In this document: positions 37,455 through 47,127 of the stretch, in pieces
How the letters are laid out: every line of letters begins with the position of its first letter
Position numbering within the stretch: the stretch's first letter is position 1
NCBI GenBank assembly: GCA_964510225.1
Contig: CAZEAN010000018.1
Coordinates: 1-63,109 of the forward strand
Reading direction: 5' to 3'
Length of the DNA: 63,109 bases
Source of the DNA: CAZEAN01 sp964510225
GTDB taxonomy: Bacteria > Planctomycetota > Planctomycetia > Isosphaerales > Isosphaeraceae
Translations under genes and position numbers: made by a program
The notes under the pieces: generated by a model
The model's database searches: none
Told to the model about the DNA's origin: nothing
The model's input: only the letters and a program-made list of their open reading frames with translations

Positions 37455-37534
37455 TCAGAATTTTGGCAGACTGCTCTGACATGAACGGGCCTTTTTGGAC
37501 CGCAACGCAACGCTTGACAAAAACACGACCTTAG

Positions 37535-37571
37535 CGGCCCGAGGGTCTTTTCATGACTCTCGGGCCGTTTT
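37535..37571 (+). terminator. Intrinsic terminator after the cytochrome c'-like gene
   Basis: 13-bp stem (cggcccgagggtc / gactctcgggccg, one mismatch) with a 7-base loop, followed by tttt. It lies 80 bases after the cytochrome stop and before the next plus-strand gene, so it probably separates the two transcripts. Confidence 0.85.
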
Positions 37572-37687
37572 GTTACGATAGTGTAGGTAAGCGGTCGGTT
37601 AGTAAGGTAAAGCGCAAGTCTAGCCGAGTTCGAACGTTCACAAATTAATCGGTCGAAGAGTAACGTCTCTGGTTGAGCGAGAAAGCG

Positions 37688-38881
37688 ATGTCGTTTTCGG
37701 AGCAGATGTTTGACGAATGGAACGCCACAGGTTTGCCGGAATCGAGACGTTCCGAAGCAGGAGAGGCCGCCCCCAGGATCGGAGTTCGGTTGAGCCTCGA
37801 TTCGGATGAGCATCTCAACGCAAGAGCGATCCTCACGCTGAAGGCACGCGTTCTGGTCCACGACCATCGGCCGGTGAACAGCGAATCTGTTGTGTACCAG
37901 CGAGAAATTCTGCTCAACCAACGTGATGAAACCTACTACGTCGAGCCCGAAGCCATTGACGCGTATCCGTATGAAGGGGAACGGATCCGAATCGAGCTTT
38001 GGGCTGAAGTTCGACTCCGGAACCGTAACTGGTTCGGCCATCGAAAGCGATTGACCCAACAACCCGTCGGTCGTGACCTTTGGTCGCGGCTCGGATCAAA
38101 GCCGAGGGTCGAACAACTTACCTCGACACTAATCAAACCTCAAGATCACTATCACTTCTGGAAAAACCTTAATGCGTTAGGTCTCATTACCAAGTTAGTG
38201 TTAGCGCTATTCGCGGCGTTGATGTTCGGATTGGTCGGTTCGAGCCTTGCGGTCGGGGTTCATGATGGCTTCCTCGCCCAGGGTCGCCCCTGGATTTTTG
38301 AGGGTGGAGAGAAGTCGCGCTACCCGATCATTGTTGCCTTGTTCATCAGTATCGCCGCAATGTTCTTCGCTTGGGTTGCAGCCCGGAGCCAACTCAAACG
38401 ATACATGGCGTTCCGTCTCGCTCAACTCCTTCCGAAAGCGATTACGAAAGGGACAACAATCCCGATCTCAGCACTCATCCAAGGTGACTCAACGATCACG
38501 CTTGAAAATGTCGAGCTGCGAGTTGTTGCTTGCAACTTCGAATGCGGTCAATATCAACGGACTGAAACTCGGACCGGCAGCAAAGGCCGGACCTATCAGA
38601 CAACCGTCACGCACAGTTTTCGTGAACCGATCCGAGGTCTGACGCTCTATCGGAGCCAACCAACAACGATCCCTGCGGGTCAACCAATCGGTGACGCCTT
38701 TGATGGTGAACTCTCGTTTGCCCCGATGTTTGAATCGCTCTACGGACCCTTCAAGCCGTCGTCAAACCATGGGATTGACCTGCACTGGGAGGTTCAGTTG
38801 ATCCACCCGGAACTCGCCGATCAAAAAGTGTATGGCCCGTCCGATCTCTTTCGATTGAAGGACTTTCACTCAACCGGTTGA
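37688..38881 (+). CDS. Two-helix membrane protein of unknown function
   Basis: 397-residue protein I do not recognise. Residues 1-~155 form a soluble, probably beta-rich domain with many Glu/Arg alternations. Two transmembrane helices lie near residues 173-195 and 217-236 with a short loop between, so both soluble domains should face the cytoplasm. The C-terminal ~150 residues are again beta-rich, with a conserved-looking CNFECGQYQRTETRTGSKGRTYQ-type surface segment and a final HWEVQLIHPELAD strand. No motif indicates catalysis. ATG 37688 is chosen over an in-frame TTG at 37673. It is preceded by the terminator above and convergent with a Ser/Thr kinase. Confidence 0.65.
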   Translation: MSFSEQMFDEWNATGLPESRRSEAGEAAPRIGVRLSLDSDEHLNARAILTLKARVLVHDHRPVNSESVVYQREILLNQRDETYYVEPEAIDAYPYEGERIRIELWAEVRLRNRNWFGHRKRLTQQPVGRDLWSRLGSKPRVEQLTSTLIKPQDHYHFWKNLNALGLITKLVLALFAALMFGLVGSSLAVGVHDGFLAQGRPWIFEGGEKSRYPIIVALFISIAAMFFAWVAARSQLKRYMAFRLAQLLPKAITKGTTIPISALIQGDSTITLENVELRVVACNFECGQYQRTETRTGSKGRTYQTTVTHSFREPIRGLTLYRSQPTTIPAGQPIGDAFDGELSFAPMFESLYGPFKPSSNHGIDLHWEVQLIHPELADQKVYGPSDLFRLKDFHSTG

Positions 38882-39002
38882 GGGGGCTTGTCCTTCGACG
38901 AGAGCAATCAGATCAACTTGGGTGTTCGGCTCAGTAGTGGACATCGGCTTGATCCTCCCGGATCTCGATCTTTGCTTCCGAGAAGCAGCGTACCGCGGTC
39001 GG

Positions 39003-40823
39003 TCAATCAATCGTTACCACGATCAGTGCTCCGCCCAACGGAACATCCCTAAATGCTCCAGGACCACGTAACTGTCCACGCGGTCCTCGGGGACGGTCAC
39101 GATCGTTATCCTGGTTTGGACCCGGTCCAAGCGGACCATCTAACGGAGGCCCAGGACGACCGAGTCTATCACGGGGTCGAGGAGGCTTGACTCTCCGACG
39201 ATCCTTGGAGAAAGGACCTAGTTTGGGAGCGCGTTCAATCAATTGTCTAACAAGCCTGAGGATCTCGCTCCGCTCTTCGTTTTTCAGTTCAGGATCAAGA
39301 ACCTGGGACTGAGGTCCCTCTCCAGGTTGGAATTCTTGTTCCGGCCAGTGGGGCTCCAAGAGACGTCTCAGCGCCGCAATCTCGGAGTCGTCGACAGGGA
39401 ATTGATTCTCGTCCGATCCTCTGGCGAGCTTACCCCAACGATCAATGACCTGAAAATGAAGAACGCCACGCGCATCGGCGATGATCACCTCAGGAGGATT
39501 CTCCGGCCTAATCTCGTCTGGCCCCCCGACAATGATCAATCGGAGGCGATACCCTGCTTCCGTTGGAACCGCAACGCTGCCAGGTGGCTTCGAGGATCCC
39601 GATTCGGCCGCAACAACTACAGATCCATCGGTGGCTTCTTTGCTAGACAGCTTCATGAGAGAGAACGCGGCAACAGCGATCGCAGCACCTAACGCCATCG
39701 AGAGCCCGACGACCAACCGATTACGTCCTAACCAACGCTTCAGTCGTATTGAGGAGCTGGGTCGTCGCGCTTCAATCGTTCGATTTTCCAAGAATCTTCG
39801 GAGGTCTTCCGCGAGTTCAGAAGCGGTCGGATAACGTTGCCCAGGGTCTTTTTCCAGGCACTTCAAGAGGATCGTCTCAAGGTCGTGCGGAATCCCTGGA
39901 ACGAATCGACTCGGACGGTTTACCTCTGCGTTTCGGACCTGCTCCAACGTCGCGAACATCGAATCGCCGACGAACGGCTGACGGCCCGTCAGTACCTCGT
40001 AAAGTATCACCCCAAGGGAGTGGACATCGCCCTCGGGTCCCAACTCTTTCGCCTTCCCTGCGGCTTGCTCGGGAGCCATGTAGGCCGGAGTTCCTATCAA
40101 CGCATTGGTGCGCGTGAGGCCATCATCACTACCGAAGACCTTGGCAAGTCCGAAGTCGGTGACCTTGGGATTACCCTCGGTATCGATCAAAATGTTCGCA
40201 GGCTTCAAGTCGCGGTGCACCAAACCTTGCCGGTGCGCTTCGGCAACACCGTTGGCAACTCCCTCGATGAATCTTGCGGCTTGAACTGGGGACCAAGGGC
40301 TACCGTTCAGACGTTGTTCCAACGAGCCGCCATCAATATATTCAAACTCAATCACCGGAAATCCATCGATCTCCGTGATATGGTAGATCTGAACTACATT
40401 GGGGTGATGAACGCGTGCCACCGCCTGCGCTTCGGCAAAGAATCGTGCTCGTTCTCGATCCCCAGCATGGGCACCGGCTCGGATCGCTTTCAGAGCACAG
40501 GAGCGATCCAGTCTAATTTCACGGGCCCGATAGACAATCCCCATCCCCCCTTGACCGAGGATCCCTAAAATTTCGTATCCGGGAACAAGAGGAAGTGGAT
40601 CTGACTCCGAGCGTCTTAACTGGATCAATGCAGGGCTAGCGATGGTCTCATCGGTCGCACCGCTGGGACAATCTGGAGGAAGGAAATTCAGGTCTGATCT
40701 TAAATCGACTCCCAAAGTGTCGTCGCTCTCCCCCACACTTGAGTCAACTCTCGAATCTTCACGGATCAATGTCTCATTGAGTTGCTGATCTCGGCCCGAT
40801 TCCTTCGACTGATGCTGATTCAT
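39003..40823 (-). CDS. Membrane-anchored Ser/Thr protein kinase
   Basis: 606-residue Hanks-type kinase. After an 80-residue N-terminal leader, the kinase domain (82-~345) has the Gly loop LGQGGMGIVY, Lys112, the catalytic HRDLKPAN (Asp205), DFG at 223-225 and YMAPEQ in the activation segment, so it should be active. One transmembrane helix follows (~365-384), giving a cytoplasmic kinase and an outside domain of ~220 residues. The outer part has a helical EIAALRRLLEPHW region and ends in a Pro/Arg/Gly-rich tail with repeated RPGPP/GPLGPGP-like words. GGAG lies ten bases before ATG 40823. It is convergent with the unknown membrane protein. Substrates and sensed signal are unknown. Confidence 0.92.
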   Translation of the reverse strand: MNQHQSKESGRDQQLNETLIREDSRVDSSVGESDDTLGVDLRSDLNFLPPDCPSGATDETIASPALIQLRRSESDPLPLVPGYEILGILGQGGMGIVYRAREIRLDRSCALKAIRAGAHAGDRERARFFAEAQAVARVHHPNVVQIYHITEIDGFPVIEFEYIDGGSLEQRLNGSPWSPVQAARFIEGVANGVAEAHRQGLVHRDLKPANILIDTEGNPKVTDFGLAKVFGSDDGLTRTNALIGTPAYMAPEQAAGKAKELGPEGDVHSLGVILYEVLTGRQPFVGDSMFATLEQVRNAEVNRPSRFVPGIPHDLETILLKCLEKDPGQRYPTASELAEDLRRFLENRTIEARRPSSSIRLKRWLGRNRLVVGLSMALGAAIAVAAFSLMKLSSKEATDGSVVVAAESGSSKPPGSVAVPTEAGYRLRLIIVGGPDEIRPENPPEVIIADARGVLHFQVIDRWGKLARGSDENQFPVDDSEIAALRRLLEPHWPEQEFQPGEGPQSQVLDPELKNEERSEILRLVRQLIERAPKLGPFSKDRRRVKPPRPRDRLGRPGPPLDGPLGPGPNQDNDRDRPRGPRGQLRGPGAFRDVPLGGALIVVTID

Positions 40824-41371
40824 CGAGCTCTGCTCCCGATCATCGGAGGCTTTGTTGATTCAATCATTGTGCAAAATCTTGATTCCCAAAACCAACATCC
40901 CATTCGATTGCCGAGATGAGGAATCAAATGGCTTCGGACACTTACGTACGCTTGCTTGGGATGTAGGTGACGCACTTCAAGCGAGTGCCGACCCTACGCA
41001 GAGATTATAGGGCAAGAGACTCCCCCGGTCCGAAAACCAATCGAACCAAACAACGAAAACAAAACTTATAAAATTGGAACTAATATTGACTAAAACAAAT
41101 AAAACAACACCGATAAATCCAACAACGCATCTAGCAGACTCCCAAGAGAAACTGGGGCGATCGATCCAAGTAGTCGCTGGAGAGTTCGACGCCGAACACA
41201 ATCATGACTTTTAGACTACCGCGCTCCGCGGGGAGTCTCAATTGGCAGTTGCGATCCTCCCTGGCCAAAATCGAGCGATTCAGCGCTTTCAGAACTTACT
41301 AGCAAACACGATTACAAATTTTCACACCTCACTTTCTTTTTCGACATCTACAAGAGTAAATTTTATATCAG
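40824..41371. other. AT-rich divergent intergenic region
   Basis: 548 bases between the kinase start and the lipoate ligase start. The stretch 41035-41110 and the last ~80 bases are clearly richer in A/T than flanking genes, with poly-A words on the plus strand. A minus-strand frame at 40977-41201 has a hydrophobic middle but starts only at TTG with no ribosome site. No gene is supported; promoters for both flanking genes are expected. Confidence 0.4.
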
Positions 41372-42106
41372 ATGGCACTTAAACGTTTGAATTACCAGTT
41401 GATAGCTCATTCATTTCCAGAGCTCTTTGCGAACCTCGCGCTTGACGAAGCCCTGCTAATCCAAGCTGATCGGAACGATGGTCCGTCGATCCTCCGGACC
41501 TGGGAACAACCCGATCTCGGAGTGGTGATGGGAGCGTCCTGCCGAATCGCGAGGGCAGTGAACGTCCCTGCTTGTCGAACGGATTCCGTCACCATTGCTC
41601 GACGAGCGAGCGGAGGTGGGACTGTTCTAATCGGCCCCGGTGCGCTCAACATCACGCTGATTCAACCGATCGATGCCGCACCCGCTGCGGTCGACGTAGC
41701 CCAGCGGATGATCATGGGACGCATTGCCGACCAACTCGGAACGACGGGGCTTCCGGTCACCCTTGAGGGCTCCGGAGACCTCGCACTCGGTGGCCGAAAA
41801 ATCGCCGGAAGTGCGCAGCGGAGGCTTCGACGCTACTTCCTCGTCCACGCGACGATCCTCTACGATCTTGCGCCGGCGTTGATCGCGCGCTATCTTGGAA
41901 CTCCCCCCGACCGACAGCCCGATTACAGAGCAGGCCGCCCGCATGAATCATTCGTGACCAACCTTCCGATCGATCGTCCGACAATTCTGAACGCCTTGCA
42001 GGGACTCGGCGTCACCTCAGTGCCAGGCGTCTCCATCCCGCAATCGCTTGTCGACGAACTCGTCCAATCGAAGTACGCCGACAACGCTTGGATTGAACGA
42101 TTCTGA
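41372..42106 (+). CDS. Lipoate-protein ligase A / octanoyltransferase family protein
   Basis: 244-residue cytoplasmic enzyme of the biotin/lipoate A/B ligase fold, attaching lipoate (or octanoate) to lipoyl domains of 2-oxoacid dehydrogenases or GcvH. Visible motifs are the N-terminal NLALDEALL, the RRASGGGTVL adenylate/lipoate loop and the catalytic-lysine loop GRKIAGSAQRR, followed by HATILYD. It lacks the C-terminal accessory domain of classical LplA, so it could be a LipM/LplJ-like or octanoyltransferase variant; I give no symbol. There is no Shine-Dalgarno and the leader is very AT-rich. It is convergent, 23 bases apart, with a low-GC orphan gene. Confidence 0.88.
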   Translation: MALKRLNYQLIAHSFPELFANLALDEALLIQADRNDGPSILRTWEQPDLGVVMGASCRIARAVNVPACRTDSVTIARRASGGGTVLIGPGALNITLIQPIDAAPAAVDVAQRMIMGRIADQLGTTGLPVTLEGSGDLALGGRKIAGSAQRRLRRYFLVHATILYDLAPALIARYLGTPPDRQPDYRAGRPHESFVTNLPIDRPTILNALQGLGVTSVPGVSIPQSLVDELVQSKYADNAWIERF

Positions 42107-42129
42107 GAATGCCGATCCCAACATCTAAC

Positions 42130-42780
42130 TTACGGAACATCCGAGAGCGTGAATTCTTTCACCTTTGACTTGTCAGAGAGCTTCTTGTAATTATCAAAAT
42201 GTTTCTTAATTTTATCCGCATGGAAAAGAAACTGGGTCCGTGATTTCGGACTCCCCGGAATAATTTCCACCAACTTTTCGTTGACCTTCTTATCCACCTG
42301 AAGCCAATAGTACTCACGGGCAGCGCGCCAGTAACTGTCATTGCGGTTGAAATCGTCGATATTTCCCTGTCCGATCCAGTCTTTATAGGGATTGGTGGCC
42401 CCCTCCTTGTACATCGCATCAACGAGTTTCTTCGTCTTCTCCGCGCGGCGCCTTGCGACTGACTGCATCCATCCGTTCTTGTCACAGAATTCCTTCACCG
42501 TTTTGTAGCCGACAAATGATTTCGCACGACTCCCCTCGGTAGGGAGGGCGTCACTTGCATGCGTCTGATCGCCTAGCATGTATAACCAAACTTTGTACCA
42601 GACTTCGGTCTTCTTGTAGGCCGTTGATTTCTCTAACCCTTTAAGGCCGCCGGCCTTCCGAGTATTTGTCTCGTAGACCCATCGGATTGTCTCCTCCTGA
42701 CCATCCGCCGATTCAGCAAGGATCGTCGCCGTGAGCTTGCGCTTAAATTCATCAGTAAGATATGATGGTGAATTAGCCAT
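42130..42780 (-). CDS. Low-GC orphan protein
   Basis: 216-residue Lys/Tyr/Trp-rich, probably soluble protein with no signal peptide. I do not recognise the family. Residues ~16-60 (ILAESADGQEE, then VYETNTRKAGGL and YKVWLYMLGD) loosely resemble the catalytic-Glu region of SleB/CwlJ-type cell-wall hydrolases, and DSYWRAAREYYW follows later, but the match is weak. Base use differs from its neighbours: one 60-base row inside it (42181-42240) has 20 G/C. That and the lack of partners suggest acquisition by transfer. A weak GAGAT site precedes ATG 42780. Confidence 0.6.
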   Translation of the reverse strand: MANSPSYLTDEFKRKLTATILAESADGQEETIRWVYETNTRKAGGLKGLEKSTAYKKTEVWYKVWLYMLGDQTHASDALPTEGSRAKSFVGYKTVKEFCDKNGWMQSVARRRAEKTKKLVDAMYKEGATNPYKDWIGQGNIDDFNRNDSYWRAAREYYWLQVDKKVNEKLVEIIPGSPKSRTQFLFHADKIKKHFDNYKKLSDKSKVKEFTLSDVP

Positions 42781-43071
42781 TTCGAGAATCTCATCAAAGG
42801 ATTTGATTGCAGTGACAAACCAAACGACAACGTCGGAGAATCAACGGACCGTCACTCAATTCCTTGCGCAACTCTTCTTGGGCTCGACGAAAATGAGGGT
42901 AGAACCGGCTTTGAACAATAAGCTTCGGAACAGGATCTCCGTCGAGGCAAACCGAGTTCGATCAGTTTCCCACCAGGAGGTCCTGAGGGCGTTGACTGGC
43001 CATCGAACGATGGAAATCGTAGCATGAGCTGAACATCGTCGAGTCAATCGGAAGGTGAGGGTAAGCGGGTC

Positions 43072-46000
43072 ATGGTCGGCAATTCCACCGGTAAGATCGG
43101 TATGACGTTAGATCAGCTCCGCAAAGCGCTTCGAAAGGCGGAGCCAAACGTTATCCTAGTGCCGCAACGGATCTTACGACGCGTGATCAAACACGATCGC
43201 CGGATGACGTCGCTGGGGCTACAAGTCCCGCATCGCAAGACATATTCACTTGATTTCAATGAAGCAGTGGCGATCCTTGAACGGGATGAGCTTGGGCTCG
43301 ATTTCGATCCGGATACTGCACTCAACGGACCAGTCTATCTCCTGGCAGAACCCTCCCCGAAACTCCTCGAAGAGTCGACGACTGGGCAGATTCTGCTGCA
43401 GTATTGGCGATTCCTCTTCCACGCGCGTGTCGATCGTACGATTGACGACGCCCGACGATCAGGACAACTCAACGAGGTCGAACTCCGGTCGCGGATCGAT
43501 CAAATTGGTCACGAAATCTTTGATGAAGCACGAACAGTACTGAAATATGAAGACTATCTGCTGCCACCACGCGATCTCCACGAGACATACCGTGAATTTG
43601 CTGCCGTCTATCTTGAGATCCGTCACTTCGCGCCACGATTGCTTCGGTCCTGCTTTCCAAGCATCCAGGATACAGCGACCATAGACGCGATCATCGGACT
43701 CGACGTCGACGGGAATGCGTTATTCGAAGCAACGCGTCCAACTGATGCTCCCCAGCCGGGATTGATCGATGCACGGATCGACTGGGCCAATCGAGTCGGC
43801 GCCCTTGAGCCTGAGGTCGCGGAATCGAAGGCTGATGCGGTGGGTACGAGTCCGCTGCCGACCCCATATCAGGCAAGACGGCTCGCGGAGAAACTCATTA
43901 GCCGATCGGGACAACCAGCCCAGCGTGGCAATCTCGTTCGTGCTGCGATTCTCAGGGTCCGCGCGGAACGTTGTGCCGACCCACTTGGCCCTCCCCTTGC
44001 TTCAAAGCCTCGAGTCCAGGCAGCCGAGGCACTCGGGCTCCTCGGCGAACGACTTGTGAACGCCTTGGGGCTAGAAGAGGCGGAGTCGGATCGATGGCGT
44101 CACGCCCTCCCCGCGCTCCTCGCACCGGCGTCGGAAGGGATCTGGGCGATTGAGGCCAGGCTCCTCTTCGACCTTCAGAAGCTCTGCGTTGATTACGAAC
44201 GCTCCATTTACACCGTCGATCTTATCGACTGGTTCTCAAGTTTGTTCCGGCGGCCGATCAAAAGAATCCTCCCATTTCAGCAAGAGGTACTCGCAGTCAA
44301 GCACTTACGGTCGGCACACCGGAGACTCCGGAGAGCCCGGATCTCGGAGCCCGATCGCCAACGACTCGAACACCTAATCCATCGGGCCCTCCGACGCGCA
44401 GAATCGATTCTTCGAGAGCGCTGTCGGGACCCCTTGGCCCAAACGCTCCAGGAAACTGGATTCGAGCCCCGAAGCATCGCGGAACAAGTCTCCTTCGACA
44501 AGATGGTTGAGGAGCTTCTGGACAAGATCGTCAGCCGTGGCTTTCTCGCCATGGGCGACCTCCGCGATGCGATTGCCCGGAATCATGTGAAGCTCCCTGA
44601 CCTCGACGGCCGTCGGGAGTTTTTCCAGGGAGATCGGCTCCTGAAAGCAAATCACGCATTGTCGACCTCCCTGGATGGGATTTACCGAGAAGGTGAGGTT
44701 TACCTACGTTGGCTCCAACGATTTAGCTCACTCGGATTCGGTACACCGCCCGGTCGTTTCATCACGAAGTATCTGGTGTTGCCGTTCGCCGGTGCCTTCG
44801 TCGTCCTCTTCTTCGTCGATCACCTCTTCGCGATGGTCACGAAGCAGATGGGGTATGGTCTCGACGAAGCCGAGCATACTTCTGCTGTTGCTGCTTCACT
44901 CACTGGAGATGAACCTAACGCTGCTGTTGATCAAGAGACTGATCCCGATGCGGTCAACAGCGACCTTGCTGAGGATATCGGAGACTCGGCTATCGAGGCC
45001 GCAGCAGACAGTGGTGAGTCAACGCTCAGCGTCGGTGATCATGGAGGGGGACTCCACCTGATCCCCGAGGAAGTCGGCCCTTGGATCGTCGTGACGTTCG
45101 TCGCTGGGGTCTTTCTCTTCGGGCTCATCCACCTTCCCGAATTCCGGACTCAAGTACTCAAGCTCCTTCGCGCTCTCTATGACGTGATCAAGGGACTCTT
45201 GATCGATGTCCCCCATTGGATTCTAGATCGACCAGAGGTCCGCCGACTGATCGAAACCAGGGGATTCCAGCTTCTCTGGCGTTTGATGGTAAAGCCAATG
45301 ATTCCAGCATTGTTGGCTTACGGAACCCTCCTAATTATGCATGTTCCTACCAGCAACGCCCAAGCGATCTCCCTCTTTATCTTCTTCGCGATTGCCGTCG
45401 TCCTCAATCTTCGGTTCGGTCGGGATCTCGAAGAGATTAGCTCGGATTATGTAGTGAATACGTGGCGCGTGATCCGAGTCAACATCATCGGCGACTTGTA
45501 CCGAACCATTGTAGATTTATCACGGGTGTTTCTCGAACAAGTCGACCGACTGCTTTACACCGTCGATGAATGGCTTAGATTCCGTGGTGGCGAGGGACGA
45601 TTCTCGTTCGTCTCGAAAGCAATTCTCGGGGTCTTTTGGTCCGTGGTTACCTATATCGTCCGGTTCGTGGTCAATCTGCTCGTCGAACCTCAGGTCAATC
45701 CGCTGAAGCACTTTCCAGTGGTTACCGTCTCCCACAAGGTGATGTTCCCAATCCTGGTGGCGATTTTCGTAGGTAATCCCCCAGAACAGCCTTCAGCACT
45801 CTATCAGGCGCTCGGTGCAGAAACTGTTGCCCCAATGTTCTTCTTCACTCAACTGCTCCTGCCTGGGGTCTTCGGCTTCCTGGTCTGGGAACTCAAGGAG
45901 AACTGGCGGCTCTACGATGCGAATCGCTCGAAGTGGCTGCAACGGGTTCTGATTGGGAGTCATGGAGAGTCGATGCCCCGACTCTTGAAACCCGGCCTTC

Positions 46001-46758
46001 ATTCGGGAACTCAACCGAAGATCTTTCATCGACTCCGGGTGGCAGACAGGAAACCTCGGGGGTCGAACGCTCGGGCACGGATCCAAAGACTTCACGAAGA
46101 GCATCATCATCTTGAGGAAGCGATTGTTCAATTCGTCGATCGTGAGTTGATGAATCTCTTGATTCGTTCTCGTTCTTGGAGCGACGCTCCAGGGATCGTC
46201 GACGAGGTCGAAACCAGTACCAATCGAATCCAAATCGCCATCCGATTCCCAGAGATAGGCGATGCTCCCTTAAGGCTCATCTTCGAACATGCGGCTGGCT
46301 GGGTCTTCAGTGATATCAAGACGCCGGACTGGTATGAGACTCTTTCCGATGATCGACGACGGAGCCTTCAAGCCGCGCTCGCGGGTTTCTTTCAGATGGC
46401 GGGGGTCCAGTTTGTCCGCCCTCAATTGGAAAGCTTGCTCTCCCCCGAAGTTCGCTCCTACCACTTTGAAGACGAACGGATTGTCACTTGGGCAGGTCCT
46501 CAACTGCTCACAGAGGTGTCCTACGATCTCAACACTGACTCCAAGAAGATTTACCCCTCCGTGGTTGGCCCCAAACGGGACTCTTCGTTCCCGATCATCT
46601 TGGCAGACGACCTTCTACTCGCCCGCCAGCCGATCTCATGGCAGCACTGGGTCGAGACCTGGGAGGCTGAGCAAGCCGGTGAATCTCCTGAGGAACCCTA
46701 CGTTCCAGCGTTCCGGGTACAGATCGATCGTGAGCCAACGAGCATCGGAACCGCGTAA
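43072..46758 (+). CDS. Large polytopic membrane protein of unknown function
   Basis: 1228-residue protein. The first ~555 residues are soluble and helical, very rich in Arg, Leu and Glu, with the look of a helical-repeat scaffold. Membrane helices follow near residues 563-585, 663-683, 743-785 (two), 857-880, 885-905 and 922-942, with an acidic hydrophilic loop (~600-655) between the first two. The last ~280 residues are cytoplasmic again: a basic patch, an Arg-rich helix and an alpha/beta domain with repeated FxxAGWVF and SYHFEDERIV-like strands. No catalytic motif is apparent. A GGGT-containing site precedes ATG 43072; Met11 is an alternative. A perfect hairpin lies just after the stop. Confidence 0.75.
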   Translation: MVGNSTGKIGMTLDQLRKALRKAEPNVILVPQRILRRVIKHDRRMTSLGLQVPHRKTYSLDFNEAVAILERDELGLDFDPDTALNGPVYLLAEPSPKLLEESTTGQILLQYWRFLFHARVDRTIDDARRSGQLNEVELRSRIDQIGHEIFDEARTVLKYEDYLLPPRDLHETYREFAAVYLEIRHFAPRLLRSCFPSIQDTATIDAIIGLDVDGNALFEATRPTDAPQPGLIDARIDWANRVGALEPEVAESKADAVGTSPLPTPYQARRLAEKLISRSGQPAQRGNLVRAAILRVRAERCADPLGPPLASKPRVQAAEALGLLGERLVNALGLEEAESDRWRHALPALLAPASEGIWAIEARLLFDLQKLCVDYERSIYTVDLIDWFSSLFRRPIKRILPFQQEVLAVKHLRSAHRRLRRARISEPDRQRLEHLIHRALRRAESILRERCRDPLAQTLQETGFEPRSIAEQVSFDKMVEELLDKIVSRGFLAMGDLRDAIARNHVKLPDLDGRREFFQGDRLLKANHALSTSLDGIYREGEVYLRWLQRFSSLGFGTPPGRFITKYLVLPFAGAFVVLFFVDHLFAMVTKQMGYGLDEAEHTSAVAASLTGDEPNAAVDQETDPDAVNSDLAEDIGDSAIEAAADSGESTLSVGDHGGGLHLIPEEVGPWIVVTFVAGVFLFGLIHLPEFRTQVLKLLRALYDVIKGLLIDVPHWILDRPEVRRLIETRGFQLLWRLMVKPMIPALLAYGTLLIMHVPTSNAQAISLFIFFAIAVVLNLRFGRDLEEISSDYVVNTWRVIRVNIIGDLYRTIVDLSRVFLEQVDRLLYTVDEWLRFRGGEGRFSFVSKAILGVFWSVVTYIVRFVVNLLVEPQVNPLKHFPVVTVSHKVMFPILVAIFVGNPPEQPSALYQALGAETVAPMFFFTQLLLPGVFGFLVWELKENWRLYDANRSKWLQRVLIGSHGESMPRLLKPGLHSGTQPKIFHRLRVADRKPRGSNARARIQRLHEEHHHLEEAIVQFVDRELMNLLIRSRSWSDAPGIVDEVETSTNRIQIAIRFPEIGDAPLRLIFEHAAGWVFSDIKTPDWYETLSDDRRRSLQAALAGFFQMAGVQFVRPQLESLLSPEVRSYHFEDERIVTWAGPQLLTEVSYDLNTDSKKIYPSVVGPKRDSSFPIILADDLLLARQPISWQHWVETWEAEQAGESPEEPYVPAFRVQIDREPTSIGTA

Positions 46759-47127
46759 CCCAATCGTTAGCGTCTCGCGAATGCTCTGGTTCGCGAGACG
46801 CACCCTGAAGTAAAGTCACAACGACCCGTTTGCCTTTCAATTCAGCGAGCGTCGAACGGGTTAGGTGCTCGGCTTGAAGTTCGCAAAATAAGTGTCAGAG
46901 CACCGATTTACAAATCGAATTCAAGCAATGGAATTGAGGCCATCTGTCATAAAGTGGTCTATTCTGACAGTTCAAGCTTTGGAGTCAATTATCAAATTGC
47001 AATGGATGTTCAGCTTTCATCGAAGTTTACGAGCCAAGTAGTGCCATAAAACAAACACATAAGCGCCATCAAGTTTTGCTCCAGTATCAAGTCTTGCTAC
47101 GCTGATTCTGTCACGTAGGGCAAGACC
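46759..47127. other. Intergenic region between convergent genes
   Basis: 369 bases between the stop of the large membrane protein and the stop of the convergent carbon-nitrogen hydrolase. It holds a perfect hairpin at its start and an AT-rich tail. No gene or RNA was recognised. Confidence 0.4.
46770..46801 (+). terminator. Perfect 12-bp hairpin after the large membrane-protein gene
   Basis: Arms gcgtctcgcgaa and ttcgcgagacgc pair without mismatch around an 8-base loop, starting 11 bases after the stop. No T-run follows, so the terminating mode is uncertain. Confidence 0.6.

Noticed and set aside
40977..41201. Minus-strand frame with a hydrophobic segment
   Set aside because: Starts only at TTG without a ribosome site; hydrophobicity follows from the AT-rich DNA.
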